Shown here: positions 1-5,601 of the stretch, piece by piece | Position numbering within the stretch: the first letter of the stretch is position 1 | Layout: each line of letters begins with the position of its first letter | Position numbers and translations under genes: made by a program | The notes under the pieces: generated by a model | The model's database searches: none | What the model saw: only the letters and a program-made list of their open reading frames with translations | What the model was told of the DNA's origin: nothing | NCBI GenBank assembly: GCA_947178465.1 | Contig: CAMWYL010000175.1 | Location: 1 to 6,911, forward strand | Direction: 5' to 3' | From: an uncultured Lachnospiraceae bacterium | GTDB taxonomy: Bacteria; Bacillota; Clostridia; Lachnospirales; Lachnospiraceae | Length of the DNA stretch: 6,911 nucleotides

Positions 1-55
1 GAATTTGCAGCGCAAGCGTAGCAAATTCTTTGAACGCAAGCTGCTGAGCTTGCGT
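1..55 (+). repeat. Double-hairpin direct repeat, copy 1
   Basis: This 55-bp unit recurs without a mismatch at 102-156. It holds two inverted repeats. The first is GAATTTGC (1-8) with GCAAATTC (21-28). The second is ACGCAAGCT (34-42) with AGCTTGCGT (47-55) around a GCTG loop. This copy is followed by ATTTG rather than a T-run, so it is not an obvious terminator. The window starts on its first base, so it may extend further left. Orientation is given relative to the copy that ends in T's. Confidence 0.9.
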
Positions 56-101
56 ATTTGAGAATTGGAGTAATGTGCGATAACATAAATCAATCAGGAA
101 A

Positions 102-156
102 GAATTTGCAGCGCAAGCGTAGCAAATTCTTTGAACGCAAGCTGCTGAGCTTGCGT
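102..156 (+). repeat. Double-hairpin direct repeat, copy 2
   Basis: This is identical over 55 bp to 1-55, with a 46-bp spacer between the copies. Here the first hairpin extends to an 11-bp perfect stem, AAAGAATTTGC (99-109) with GCAAATTCTTT (122-132). The second stem reaches 10 bp because a T follows it. The loop of the first hairpin contains CGCAAGC (112-118), which also occurs in the 5' arm of the second hairpin. The 3' arm GCTTGCG (149-155) could therefore pair with either one. Confidence 0.9.
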
Positions 157-161
157 TTTTT
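134..161 (+). terminator. Rho-independent terminator-like hairpin formed by repeat copy 2
   Basis: The perfect 10-bp stem AACGCAAGCT (134-143) and AGCTTGCGTT (148-157) closes a GCTG tetraloop. It runs into six T's at 156-161, the usual form of an intrinsic terminator on the plus strand. It would end a transcript coming from left of the window, before the HD-GYP gene. The 3' arm also covers the possible -35 box of the next promoter. Confidence 0.65.
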
Positions 162-179
162 GCCTGTACGTGGCATAAT
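151..179 (+). promoter_or_regulatory. Possible promoter for the HD-GYP gene
   Basis: CATAAT at 174-179 preceded by TG at 171-172 resembles an extended -10 box. Seventeen bases upstream is TTGCGT (151-156), which matches only the TTG of the -35 consensus and lies in the terminator arm. The start would fall near 186, about 40 nt before the gene. The assignment is weak because the -35 is poor. Confidence 0.35.
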
Positions 180-226
180 AGAAGAAACAGTTGTGATACG
201 ATAAGGCACGATAGATTAAGGAGTGG

Positions 227-1336
227 ATGACACTGGTTAAGAGAAGATATGTGAGGACGCGCTCCTTGCAGCAGGACATGGTAATAGATCAGGCGATTGT
301 GGACCGTGCGGGCAGAATCCTGATTGCGCGGAATACGGCGATGGACGAGTACCTGATATCCTCGCTTGTCAAGATGGGAATTCCCGGGGTTTATATCCGG
401 GAGGGCGAGGAGGATGAGGAGCCGGCAGACAGCGGAACGCCGGCAGTCGCGCCTGCAATTGAGCGGGCAATCGAGAAGAGCACGGTTCCGGACAGGACCA
501 AGGTGCAGCTGACGGAGAGCGTGAAGGCGCGTGTTGTGGAGGGAATACAGTACCTTTACAACGATACGGATTCCCCGAACTTCACGAATACGACGCGCAC
601 GATTACGGATGATTTGATGAAGGCAATTTCGGACAATGACGCGATTGCAGTGGATATCAGTGCGCTCAAAATAAGCGATGAGTATACCTTCAAGCACAGT
701 GTGGATGTTGCGACGATGTCGATGATCGTCGCCAAAAAGTACGGTTTGAACGAGCGGGAGGTCTATGAGATTGGAATCTCGGGGCTTTTGCATGATGTGG
801 GCAAGTCCAAGATTCCCAATGAGATTTTGAATAAGGCGGGTAAGCTGACCGACGAGGAATTCGCCATGATGAAGCAGCATTCCCTTTTCGGCTACGGTAT
901 CCTCAAGGACAAGGAGGACTTGTCGAATCCGATAAAGATGGGCGTGCTCCAGCACCATGAGAAGATAAACGGCAGGGGTTATCCGATGAGCGTGGCGGGG
1001 GATAAGATTAACCTGTTCGCACGGATTATTTCCGTATCGGATATTTATGACGCGCTGGTAACGGAGCGTCCGTATAAGAAGCCGTTCTCACCGCGAGATG
1101 CGGTAGAGATGATTATGTCCATGACGGAGGAGCTGGATATCAGTGTGATGAGAAGCTTTCTGGAGAGCGTGATTCTGTATCCGGTAGGGACGGATGTGGA
1201 GCTGAGCACCGGGGAGAAGGCGCGGGTTATCGAGAACAATCCGAAATATGTGCTTCGGCCAAAGGTAATGGGGCTCAAAACCGGAAAGACCTATGACTTG
1301 GCGGATATCAGCAACGCAAGCATCGTTATTCTGTAG
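227..1336 (+). CDS. HD-GYP domain phosphodiesterase (probable cyclic-di-GMP hydrolase)
   Basis: This 369-residue soluble protein has no signal peptide or membrane segment. Residues 10-60 form the N-terminal module common in Firmicute HD-GYP proteins (QDMVIDQAIVDRAGRILI, then a GIPGVYI strand). An acidic linker follows at 60-70. The HD-GYP domain spans about 150-320, with H157 (KHSVDVA), the HD pair H189-D190 in LLHDVGK, H218, H243-H244-E245, the GYP signature at 251-253 and D272 (SDIYDAL). A C-terminal segment (YPVGTDVELSTGE) typical of the family follows. Proteins with both HD and GYP motifs hydrolyse cyclic-di-GMP to pGpG or GMP; the exact substrate here is inferred. AAGGAG (218-223) lies only 3 nt before the ATG, a tight spacing, but no better in-frame start is seen. 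The gene probably forms an operon with the small gene 18 nt downstream. Confidence 0.93.
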   Translation: MTLVKRRYVRTRSLQQDMVIDQAIVDRAGRILIARNTAMDEYLISSLVKMGIPGVYIREGEEDEEPADSGTPAVAPAIERAIEKSTVPDRTKVQLTESVKARVVEGIQYLYNDTDSPNFTNTTRTITDDLMKAISDNDAIAVDISALKISDEYTFKHSVDVATMSMIVAKKYGLNEREVYEIGISGLLHDVGKSKIPNEILNKAGKLTDEEFAMMKQHSLFGYGILKDKEDLSNPIKMGVLQHHEKINGRGYPMSVAGDKINLFARIISVSDIYDALVTERPYKKPFSPRDAVEMIMSMTEELDISVMRSFLESVILYPVGTDVELSTGEKARVIENNPKYVLRPKVMGLKTGKTYDLADISNASIVIL

Positions 1337-1354
1337 ACAGGGAGTTTGGGTTCC

Positions 1355-1600
1355 ATGGACAGAATTGCATTAATCGGCATTATTGTGGAGGATATGGACT
1401 CCGTTGAAGCGCTCAACGAGTGTCTGCATGAATACGGGAGCTATATTATCGGAAGAATGGGTGTACCCTATCGGGAGAAGAGCGTCAACATTATCAGCGT
1501 AGCGATTGACGCGTCGCAGGATGTGATTAACGCACTTTCCGGCAAAATAGGGAGGCTTTCCGGAATCACGGTAAAGACCATTTATGCCAAAACAAAATAG
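1355..1600 (+). CDS. TM1266-like iron-only hydrogenase system regulator homologue (small ACT-like protein)
   Basis: This 81-residue protein closely matches my knowledge of the TM1266 family (putative iron-only hydrogenase system regulator). Visible signatures are RIALIGIIVED at the start, LNECLHEYGSYIIGRMGVPY in the middle, and an IISVAIDA strand followed by INALSGKIGRLSGITVKT. The fold is small and ferredoxin/ACT-like, so it more likely binds a ligand or partner than DNA; the mechanism is not established. The frame is open from a TTG at 1346, but GGGAG (1340-1344) sits 1 nt from that TTG and 10 nt from the ATG at 1355. The ATG also gives the family-like N-terminus, so I chose it. Homologues usually accompany hydE, hydF and hydG. 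Here the partner is an HD-GYP gene 18 nt upstream, with no hydrogenase gene in the window. Confidence 0.88.
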   Translation: MDRIALIGIIVEDMDSVEALNECLHEYGSYIIGRMGVPYREKSVNIISVAIDASQDVINALSGKIGRLSGITVKTIYAKTK

Positions 1601-1629
1601 AGGTTTTTATAAGGTTCTTTAAAAAAGTG

Positions 1630-1658
1630 TTGACAGCATGTATGACAAGTGATATATT
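1630..1658 (+). promoter_or_regulatory. Sigma-A-type promoter of metQ
   Basis: A perfect -35 TTGACA (1630-1635) is followed by a 17-bp spacer and TATATT (1653-1658). Transcription should start near 1665, giving a leader of about 50 nt. That is too short for a SAM or T-box riboswitch. Confidence 0.8.
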
Positions 1659-1662
1659 CCTG

Positions 1663-1690
1663 TTATACCTACCGGATAGATAGGAAATAA
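1663..1690 (+). promoter_or_regulatory. Imperfect dyad at the metQ start site, candidate operator
   Basis: CCTA (1668-1671) and TAGG (1681-1684) are inverted around 9 bp, with outer TTAT (1663-1666) and ATAA (1687-1690). The dyad sits directly on the predicted start site, where a repressor would act. ACCGGAT also occurs twice, at 1671-1677 and 1690-1696. The layout recalls sites of Rrf2-family sulfur regulators such as CymR, but the regulator is an inference. Confidence 0.4.
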
Positions 1691-1714
1691 CCGGATGGAA
1701 GATGGGAGGAGCTT

Positions 1715-2539
1715 ATGAAAAATTTATTGACGAAAAAGGTATTGGCATTGGTGTCGGCATCCGTATTGACGGCAGGACTGCTTGCAGGCTGCGGTTCATC
1801 GGACAAGGGCGGGACGATTAAGGTAGCGGCATCCGCGACCCCGCATGCGGAAATCCTGGAACAGGTTACACCGATTCTGGAGGAACAGGGTTGGACGCTT
1901 GAGGTAACGGTTTTTGATGATTACATATTGCCGAATAACGTAGTGGAGAGCGGGGAGATGGACGCAAATTACTTCCAGCATATTCCGTATCTTGACAGCT
2001 TCAACGAGGAGCAGGGGACGCATCTGGTAAATGCGGGCGGTATCCACTATGAGCCGTTCGGCATCTATCCCGGGCAGAAGTCAGACCTGAGCGCGCTTAC
2101 GGACGGCGATGTTATTGCGGTACCGAACGATACAACCAACGAGGCGCGTGCGTTGCTTTTGCTTGAGGCAAACGGTGTTCTCAAATTAAAGGAGGGCGCA
2201 GGCTTGTCCGCAACAGTCAACGACATTGAGGAAAAGCTTGTCAACGTGGAAATTCTGGAGCTTGAGGCGGCGCAGGTTGCGCGTGTGAAGGATGAGGTTG
2301 CCTTTGTCGTATTGAACGGCAATTATGCGTTACAGGCAGGTTTTTCCGTGGCGAGGGACTCCGTGGCATATGAGACCTCCGATTCTGAAGCGGCAAAGAC
2401 ATATGTGAATGTCATTGCAGTGAAGGAAGGACATGAGAATGACGAGGGTATCAAGGCGCTTGTCGAGGCGCTAAAGTCCGATAAGATTAAGCAATTCATT
2501 AACGATACCTATGATGGCGCGGTAATTCCCTTTGAATAA
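1715..2539 (+). CDS. metQ: MetQ/NlpA-family methionine-binding lipoprotein of an ABC transporter
   Basis: This 274-residue extracytoplasmic substrate-binding protein has a lysine-containing N-terminus, a hydrophobic stretch and the lipobox LLAGC. Cys26 is the expected lipidation site, so the mature protein would be tethered outside the membrane. The body carries family landmarks: KVAASATPHAEIL, MDANYFQHIPYLD, EPFGIYPGQKSDLSAL, IAVPNDTTNEARALLLLEA and, near the end, FVVLNGNYALQAG. MetQ proteins deliver methionine to the MetNI transporter. Length and motifs agree with the family, but whether D-methionine or another amino acid is preferred cannot be read. GGGAGG (1704-1709) lies 5 nt before the ATG. 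The gene has its own promoter and terminator and no metN or metI beside it, so its membrane partner must be encoded elsewhere. Confidence 0.92.
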   Translation: MKNLLTKKVLALVSASVLTAGLLAGCGSSDKGGTIKVAASATPHAEILEQVTPILEEQGWTLEVTVFDDYILPNNVVESGEMDANYFQHIPYLDSFNEEQGTHLVNAGGIHYEPFGIYPGQKSDLSALTDGDVIAVPNDTTNEARALLLLEANGVLKLKEGAGLSATVNDIEEKLVNVEILELEAAQVARVKDEVAFVVLNGNYALQAGFSVARDSVAYETSDSEAAKTYVNVIAVKEGHENDEGIKALVEALKSDKIKQFINDTYDGAVIPFE

Positions 2540-2556
2540 TGTATGAGTATCCGAAG

Positions 2557-2590
2557 AACGCAGGCTGGTAGGGCTTGCGTTTTTCTTTTT
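2557..2590 (+). terminator. Rho-independent terminator of metQ
   Basis: AACGCAGGC (2557-2565) pairs with GCTTGCGTT (2573-2581) through nine base pairs including one G-U, with a 7-nt loop. The stem is followed by T's interrupted by one C, up to 2590. It begins 17 nt after the metQ stop. Its arms nearly match the second hairpin of the repeats at 1-161. Confidence 0.85.
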
Positions 2591-2647
2591 AACCCGATAT
2601 GATGGAAGGAGAACAGGCTTCGATAACAGAGTCTGATGGAGGATGAG

Positions 2648-3508
2648 ATGATGGAGGGCGAGGAAAGAACGGTCGCGGAGATAGAGCAGGATCTTCGGAA
2701 GCGGTACCGCAAAAACATATGGTGCAAGTTTACCAAGGCAATCCGTGAGTACGATTTGGTACAGGAGGGGGACAAAATAGCGGTATGCATTTCCGGCGGC
2801 AAGGATTCGATGTTAATGGCAAAGCTTTTTCAGGAGCTGAAGCGTCACAATAAGTTTGCGTTTGATGTGGTTTTTCTTGTGATGGACCCGGGCTACAGCC
2901 CTGCAAACCGGCAACGGATAGAGGACAACGCAAAGCGGCTGGGCGTCCCCGTCACGATATTTGAGTCCGATATTTTTTCTTCGGTATTCCATATAGAAAG
3001 CTCTCCATGTTATCTGTGCGCTCGGATGCGGCGCGGGTATCTGTACAGCAAGGCGCGGGAGCTTGGCTGCAATAAGATTGCGCTGGGACATCACTATGAT
3101 GATGTGATTGAGACGATTCTGATGGGAATGCTGTATGGAGGACAGGTGCAGACGATGATGCCGAAGCTTCACAGCACGAATTTCGAAGGAATGGAGCTGA
3201 TTCGCCCAATGTATCTGATTCGGGAGGAACATATCAAGGCATGGCGCGATTATAACGGACTTGCCTTTCTGCAATGTGCCTGCAAATTCACAGAGGCGTG
3301 TGCAGACCCTGAGAATAAGGAGACGACCTCCAAACGTCAGGAGGTCAAGGAGCTGATTCGTACCTTGAAAAGGGCGAATCCCTTTGTGGAGGGCAATATT
3401 TTTAAGAGCGTGGAGAATGTAAACCTGAGCACGGTTATTGCATATAAGCAGAATGGAAAAAAGCATCATTTTCTGGACGATTACGATTCAATCAGAGGAG
3501 AAGAGTAG
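2648..3508 (+). CDS. TtcA-family PP-loop ATPase, probable tRNA 2-thiocytidine biosynthesis protein
   Basis: This cytoplasmic protein has 286 residues from this start. The adenylation PP-loop SGGKDS is at 49-54. A CYLC motif (C121, C124) and a later CAC (C210, C212) supply the cysteines that in TtcA hold an iron-sulfur cluster. ALGHHYDDVIET at 145-156 is the second conserved block. TtcA proteins adenylate and then thiolate C32 of tRNA. The CxxC motif argues against the lysidine synthetase TilS, although a different tRNA position or nucleoside is possible for this clostridial branch. An upstream ATG at 2636 is in frame, but it has only a weak binding site. GGAGG at 2638-2642 lies 5 nt before ATG 2648 and 8 nt before ATG 2651, so one of these is favoured. 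An in-frame TAA at 2624 bounds the choice. The stop overlaps the binding site of the next gene. Confidence 0.85.
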   Translation: MMEGEERTVAEIEQDLRKRYRKNIWCKFTKAIREYDLVQEGDKIAVCISGGKDSMLMAKLFQELKRHNKFAFDVVFLVMDPGYSPANRQRIEDNAKRLGVPVTIFESDIFSSVFHIESSPCYLCARMRRGYLYSKARELGCNKIALGHHYDDVIETILMGMLYGGQVQTMMPKLHSTNFEGMELIRPMYLIREEHIKAWRDYNGLAFLQCACKFTEACADPENKETTSKRQEVKELIRTLKRANPFVEGNIFKSVENVNLSTVIAYKQNGKKHHFLDDYDSIRGEE

Positions 3509-3512
3509 GAGG
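3507..3512 (+). promoter_or_regulatory. Ribosome binding site overlapping the TtcA-family stop codon
   Basis: AGGAGG shares its first two bases with the TAG stop (3506-3508) and lies 10 nt before the GH43 ATG. No promoter or terminator separates the two genes. Co-transcription and possibly translational coupling are therefore likely. Confidence 0.7.
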
Positions 3513-3522
3513 TAAGGCGAAG

Positions 3523-4431
3523 ATGGCGGCATATTTATTTGTACATTTTATCGGTGAGCAGAAGGACGGGGAACAGATTTATTTTTCCGTGAGCAGGGAT
3601 GGTCTGCATTGGACGGATTTGAATGAGGGCAGACCGGTATTAAAATCCACGATAGGCACAAAGGGGGTACGTGACCCCTTTGTGGTAAAACATCCGGATA
3701 TGGGAATGTATTATCTGATTGCGACGGATTTGCGCATTGAGGCGGGGCTTGGCTGGGAGGCGGCACAGTACCGTGCAAGCCGGGATTTGATTGTGTGGGA
3801 ATCGGCAGATTTGGTGAACTGGAGCGGGCCGCGCGCCTGTACGGTGGGTATTGAAGGCGCCGGCTGCGTGTGGGCGCCGGAGGCTGTTTATGACAGACAA
3901 AAGGACAGCTTTTTTGTATTCTGGGCGTCGATGACCCGAAAACCGGGCGAGGCGGAGGGTAGGCAGCGTATCTATGCCGCATGGACGAAGGATTTCAGGG
4001 AGTTTACGGAGCCGTTCCTGTATATAGAGAAGACACAGCATGTGATTGATACGACAATTATTGAGAACGGTGGGCGGTTTTACCGTATCTCAAAGGACGA
4101 GACGAGCAAATGCCTGATCTTGGAAGCATGCGATACGCTTACAGGGGAATTTCGTGAGATTCATTCCGATACGCTTTCGAAGCTTTTCGGCGTCGAGGGA
4201 CCGGAGTGTTACCCGCTCCCCGGCGGGACGGATTGGTGCCTGATAGCGGACCGCTTCGCCGAAGGGAAGGGCTATCTGCCGATGCGCGTTACCGATTGGG
4301 AAAAGGGGCAGATAACGATATTAGAGGAAGCGGAGTATGATTTTGGCAGAACCAAAAAGCGCCACGGCGGGGTGATGCCGATTACGGACGAGGCGTATGA
4401 GGCGTTGGTGAAGCATCCGTTTTCCCGTTAA
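3523..4431 (+). CDS. Glycoside hydrolase family 43 protein (arabinosidase/xylosidase-like, cytoplasmic)
   Basis: This 302-residue single-domain protein has the five-bladed beta-propeller signatures of GH43. These include YFSVSRDGLHWTDLNEGRPVL at the start, GVRDPFV with D51 as probable catalytic base, and the STDL-like ESADLVNWS block. GCVWAPEAVYD (E120) is followed by VIDTTII, where D176 is the likely pKa modulator. VEGPE carries E225, the likely general acid, and RHGG (H281) is the conserved late histidine region. The pattern resembles the Bt3655-like branch. Family members remove arabinofuranose or xylose units from plant polysaccharide fragments; the substrate here cannot be read. There is no signal peptide or carbohydrate-binding module, so it should act inside the cell on imported oligosaccharides. 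It follows the TtcA-family gene and its last 50 bp overlap the convergent kinase gene. Confidence 0.87.
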   Translation: MAAYLFVHFIGEQKDGEQIYFSVSRDGLHWTDLNEGRPVLKSTIGTKGVRDPFVVKHPDMGMYYLIATDLRIEAGLGWEAAQYRASRDLIVWESADLVNWSGPRACTVGIEGAGCVWAPEAVYDRQKDSFFVFWASMTRKPGEAEGRQRIYAAWTKDFREFTEPFLYIEKTQHVIDTTIIENGGRFYRISKDETSKCLILEACDTLTGEFREIHSDTLSKLFGVEGPECYPLPGGTDWCLIADRFAEGKGYLPMRVTDWEKGQITILEEAEYDFGRTKKRHGGVMPITDEAYEALVKHPFSR

Positions 4432-5281
4432 TCGAAATCAGCCGATAAAGATACTTCTCAAAATGCACGCCGTGGTCGCGGGGAATATCGTTTTCGGATG
4501 CCTCCACAATCGCAGGCTGTAGAAAATTGACTGCCTGATGAAGCGCATCAGAAACAGACTGTCCCTTTACAAGACAGCCGATAATAACGGATGCAAATAA
4601 ATCTCCCGTACCGGAGAAGCTTCGGCCGGTATAGGGCGTCTCCACATAGCAGCGGCTGTCCGCAGAGACGGCAAGATTGCCGATGACCACCGTATTGCCC
4701 GTATTCCGGATAATGCCGGTCACAATTACTGTTTGTTTTGTTTCCGCTTGCGCCATCAAACGGCGCCCGATATCACAGATACGGTCGAGGTAATCCTGAT
4801 TCCCTGAAAATGCGGTAATGGCATCATAATCCGCGTCGGTAAGCAGGCAAAGCTCCGTCAGGTTCGGTGTGATAATGTCTGCCTTGCGGGTCAGCGCCTT
4901 CATGCTGTCTGACAGCTCCTTCGTAAAGATGGGAAATTTCTGTCCGTTATCGCCCATAATCGGGTCGGCAAGATAGAGTGTGCCGTCCGCATGGAAGCGG
5001 GAGAGAAAATAGAGTACATTGTCTGCCTGCGCGGCGCTTCCAAGGTAGCCGGAACAGATTCCGTCAAAGCCGATATCCATCTGAGACCACTCATCCGTGA
5101 TCAGATTCATTCTGTTTGTGTAGTCATCGAAATAATAGCTTGGAAAGCCTGTTTGTGCGGATAAAATCGCGGTCGGCAGCGGACAGGCCTGTATGCCGAG
5201 CGCGGATACCACCGGAATGGCAGCAGTCAGGGAGCATTTCCCGAAGCCCGATAAATCGTTAATTAAAGCAATCCTTTTCAT
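4382..5281 (-). CDS. Pyridoxamine/pyridoxal kinase (ribokinase-like, PdxY/PdxK type)
   Basis: This 299-residue enzyme phosphorylates vitamin B6 vitamers (pyridoxal, pyridoxamine, pyridoxine) with ATP, salvaging the PLP cofactor. It opens MKRIALINDLSGFGKCSLT, the usual start of clostridial pyridoxamine kinases. Other landmarks are the substrate-side PLPTAILSAQTGFP (about 34-47), ADPIMGDNG at 105-113, ITPNLTE with E143, and FSGTGDLF at 222-229 with D227 as probable catalytic base in the anion hole. An upstream in-frame ATG at 5293 adds MVTD, but AAGGAG (5300-5295) is 1 nt from that ATG and 13 nt from the ATG at 5281. Family alignment favours 5281, though the spacing is long. The last 16 or so residues (INGKTDASPTPHTPRP) are a low-complexity tail encoded opposite the end of the GH43 gene, which may explain its odd composition. 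Confidence 0.92.
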   Translation of the reverse strand: MKRIALINDLSGFGKCSLTAAIPVVSALGIQACPLPTAILSAQTGFPSYYFDDYTNRMNLITDEWSQMDIGFDGICSGYLGSAAQADNVLYFLSRFHADGTLYLADPIMGDNGQKFPIFTKELSDSMKALTRKADIITPNLTELCLLTDADYDAITAFSGNQDYLDRICDIGRRLMAQAETKQTVIVTGIIRNTGNTVVIGNLAVSADSRCYVETPYTGRSFSGTGDLFASVIIGCLVKGQSVSDALHQAVNFLQPAIVEASENDIPRDHGVHFEKYLYRLISINGKTDASPTPHTPRP

Positions 5282-5362
5282 ATCTGTAACCATGCTCCTT
5301 TCTCAGCCTGCGAGTTTGTGCGTGAAAGATGAGTTTTCCCTCTTTTCCCTATGCCAATATCC

Positions 5363-5378
5363 ATATAGCATGCCATAT
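5363..5378. promoter_or_regulatory. Near-palindrome centred on GCATGC, candidate operator upstream of the kinase gene
   Basis: The 16 bp ATATAGCATGCCATAT is self-complementary except at one symmetric pair. It abuts the candidate minus-strand -10 box (5383-5378) and would cover the predicted start. ATAGCATG is repeated directly at 5365-5372 and 5381-5388, 16 bp apart, so a dimeric regulator on one DNA face is conceivable. No regulator is identified. Confidence 0.35.
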
Positions 5379-5386
5379 TTATAGCA
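5378..5386 (-). promoter_or_regulatory. Candidate extended -10 promoter of the kinase gene
   Basis: Read on the minus strand this is TGCTATAAA, that is TG, one base, then TATAAA (5383-5378), five of six matches to the -10 consensus. The hexamer 17 bp upstream (TAAACT) is a poor -35, as is often tolerated by extended -10 promoters. The start would be near 5371, about 90 nt before the ATG at 5281. Confidence 0.4.
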
Positions 5387-5451
5387 TGTATATACAAGAG
5401 AGTTTATCGGATAAAGCGTCCGATTGCAAGAGCGCAGTGCAAAGATTTTGA

Positions 5452-5480
5452 TTGTCGCCATCCGAAATATGTGGTAAATT
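5452..5480 (+). promoter_or_regulatory. Candidate promoter of the alpha/beta hydrolase gene
   Basis: TTGTCG (5452-5457), a 17-bp spacer and TAAATT (5475-5480), with an extended TG at 5472-5473. Each hexamer matches four of six consensus positions. Start near 5487 would give a leader of about 115 nt to the TTG at 5602, with room for the hairpins found there. Confidence 0.45.
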
Positions 5481-5553
5481 GTTAAAAGAGACAGTTTATG
5501 CCATAGGAAATCGCGACAGAGTAAATTACTTAAGCAAAAGCGAAGCTTTTTGG

Positions 5554-5580
5554 AATTGAGTGCGTCGGTACTCGATTTTT
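5554..5580 (+). terminator. Terminator-like hairpin in the leader of the hydrolase gene, possible attenuator
   Basis: AATTGAGTGC (5554-5563) can pair with GTACTCGATT (5568-5577) over ten positions, including two G-U pairs, around a GTCG loop. T's run to 5580. It ends 8 nt before the GGAGG of the downstream gene, so it lies within the proposed leader rather than after a gene. A competing pairing is possible (see findings). It could also simply insulate the hydrolase gene, with no regulation. Confidence 0.5.
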
Positions 5581-5601
5581 ACAAAGATGGAGGAAGATAC
5601 A

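Larger units (their letters stand above)
5282..5601. other. 320-bp intergenic control region between divergent genes
   Basis: No gene is supported here. Left to right it holds the binding site of the minus-strand kinase (5295-5300), a pyrimidine-rich stretch, the GCATGC palindrome and minus-strand -10 (5363-5386), the plus-strand candidate promoter (5452-5480), a small hairpin AAAAGC/GCTTTT (5536-5550), the terminator-like hairpin (5554-5580) and the GGAGG binding site of the hydrolase (5589-5593). Nothing clear is seen at 5395-5450. Confidence 0.6.

Noticed and set aside
1..161. CRISPR array
   Set aside because: Only two repeat units are present, each 55 bp with strong internal hairpins, and there are no cas genes; the T-run fits a terminator better.
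1601..1629. Terminator after the small regulator gene
   Set aside because: The T- and A-rich stretches at 1601-1626 do not form a convincing GC-containing stem.
1640..1714. SAM (S-box) riboswitch or T-box before metQ
   Set aside because: The promoter leaves only about 50 nt of leader, too short for either, and no characteristic core or terminator is present.
2813..3469. 218-codon minus-strand reading frame opposite the TtcA-family gene
   Set aside because: It is a shadow of a well-recognised gene, has no recognisable domain and no ribosome binding site of note.
2648..3508. Lysidine synthetase TilS
   Set aside because: It shares the PP-loop, but the CYLC motif and later CAC cysteines are TtcA-type, and TilS C-terminal domains are absent.
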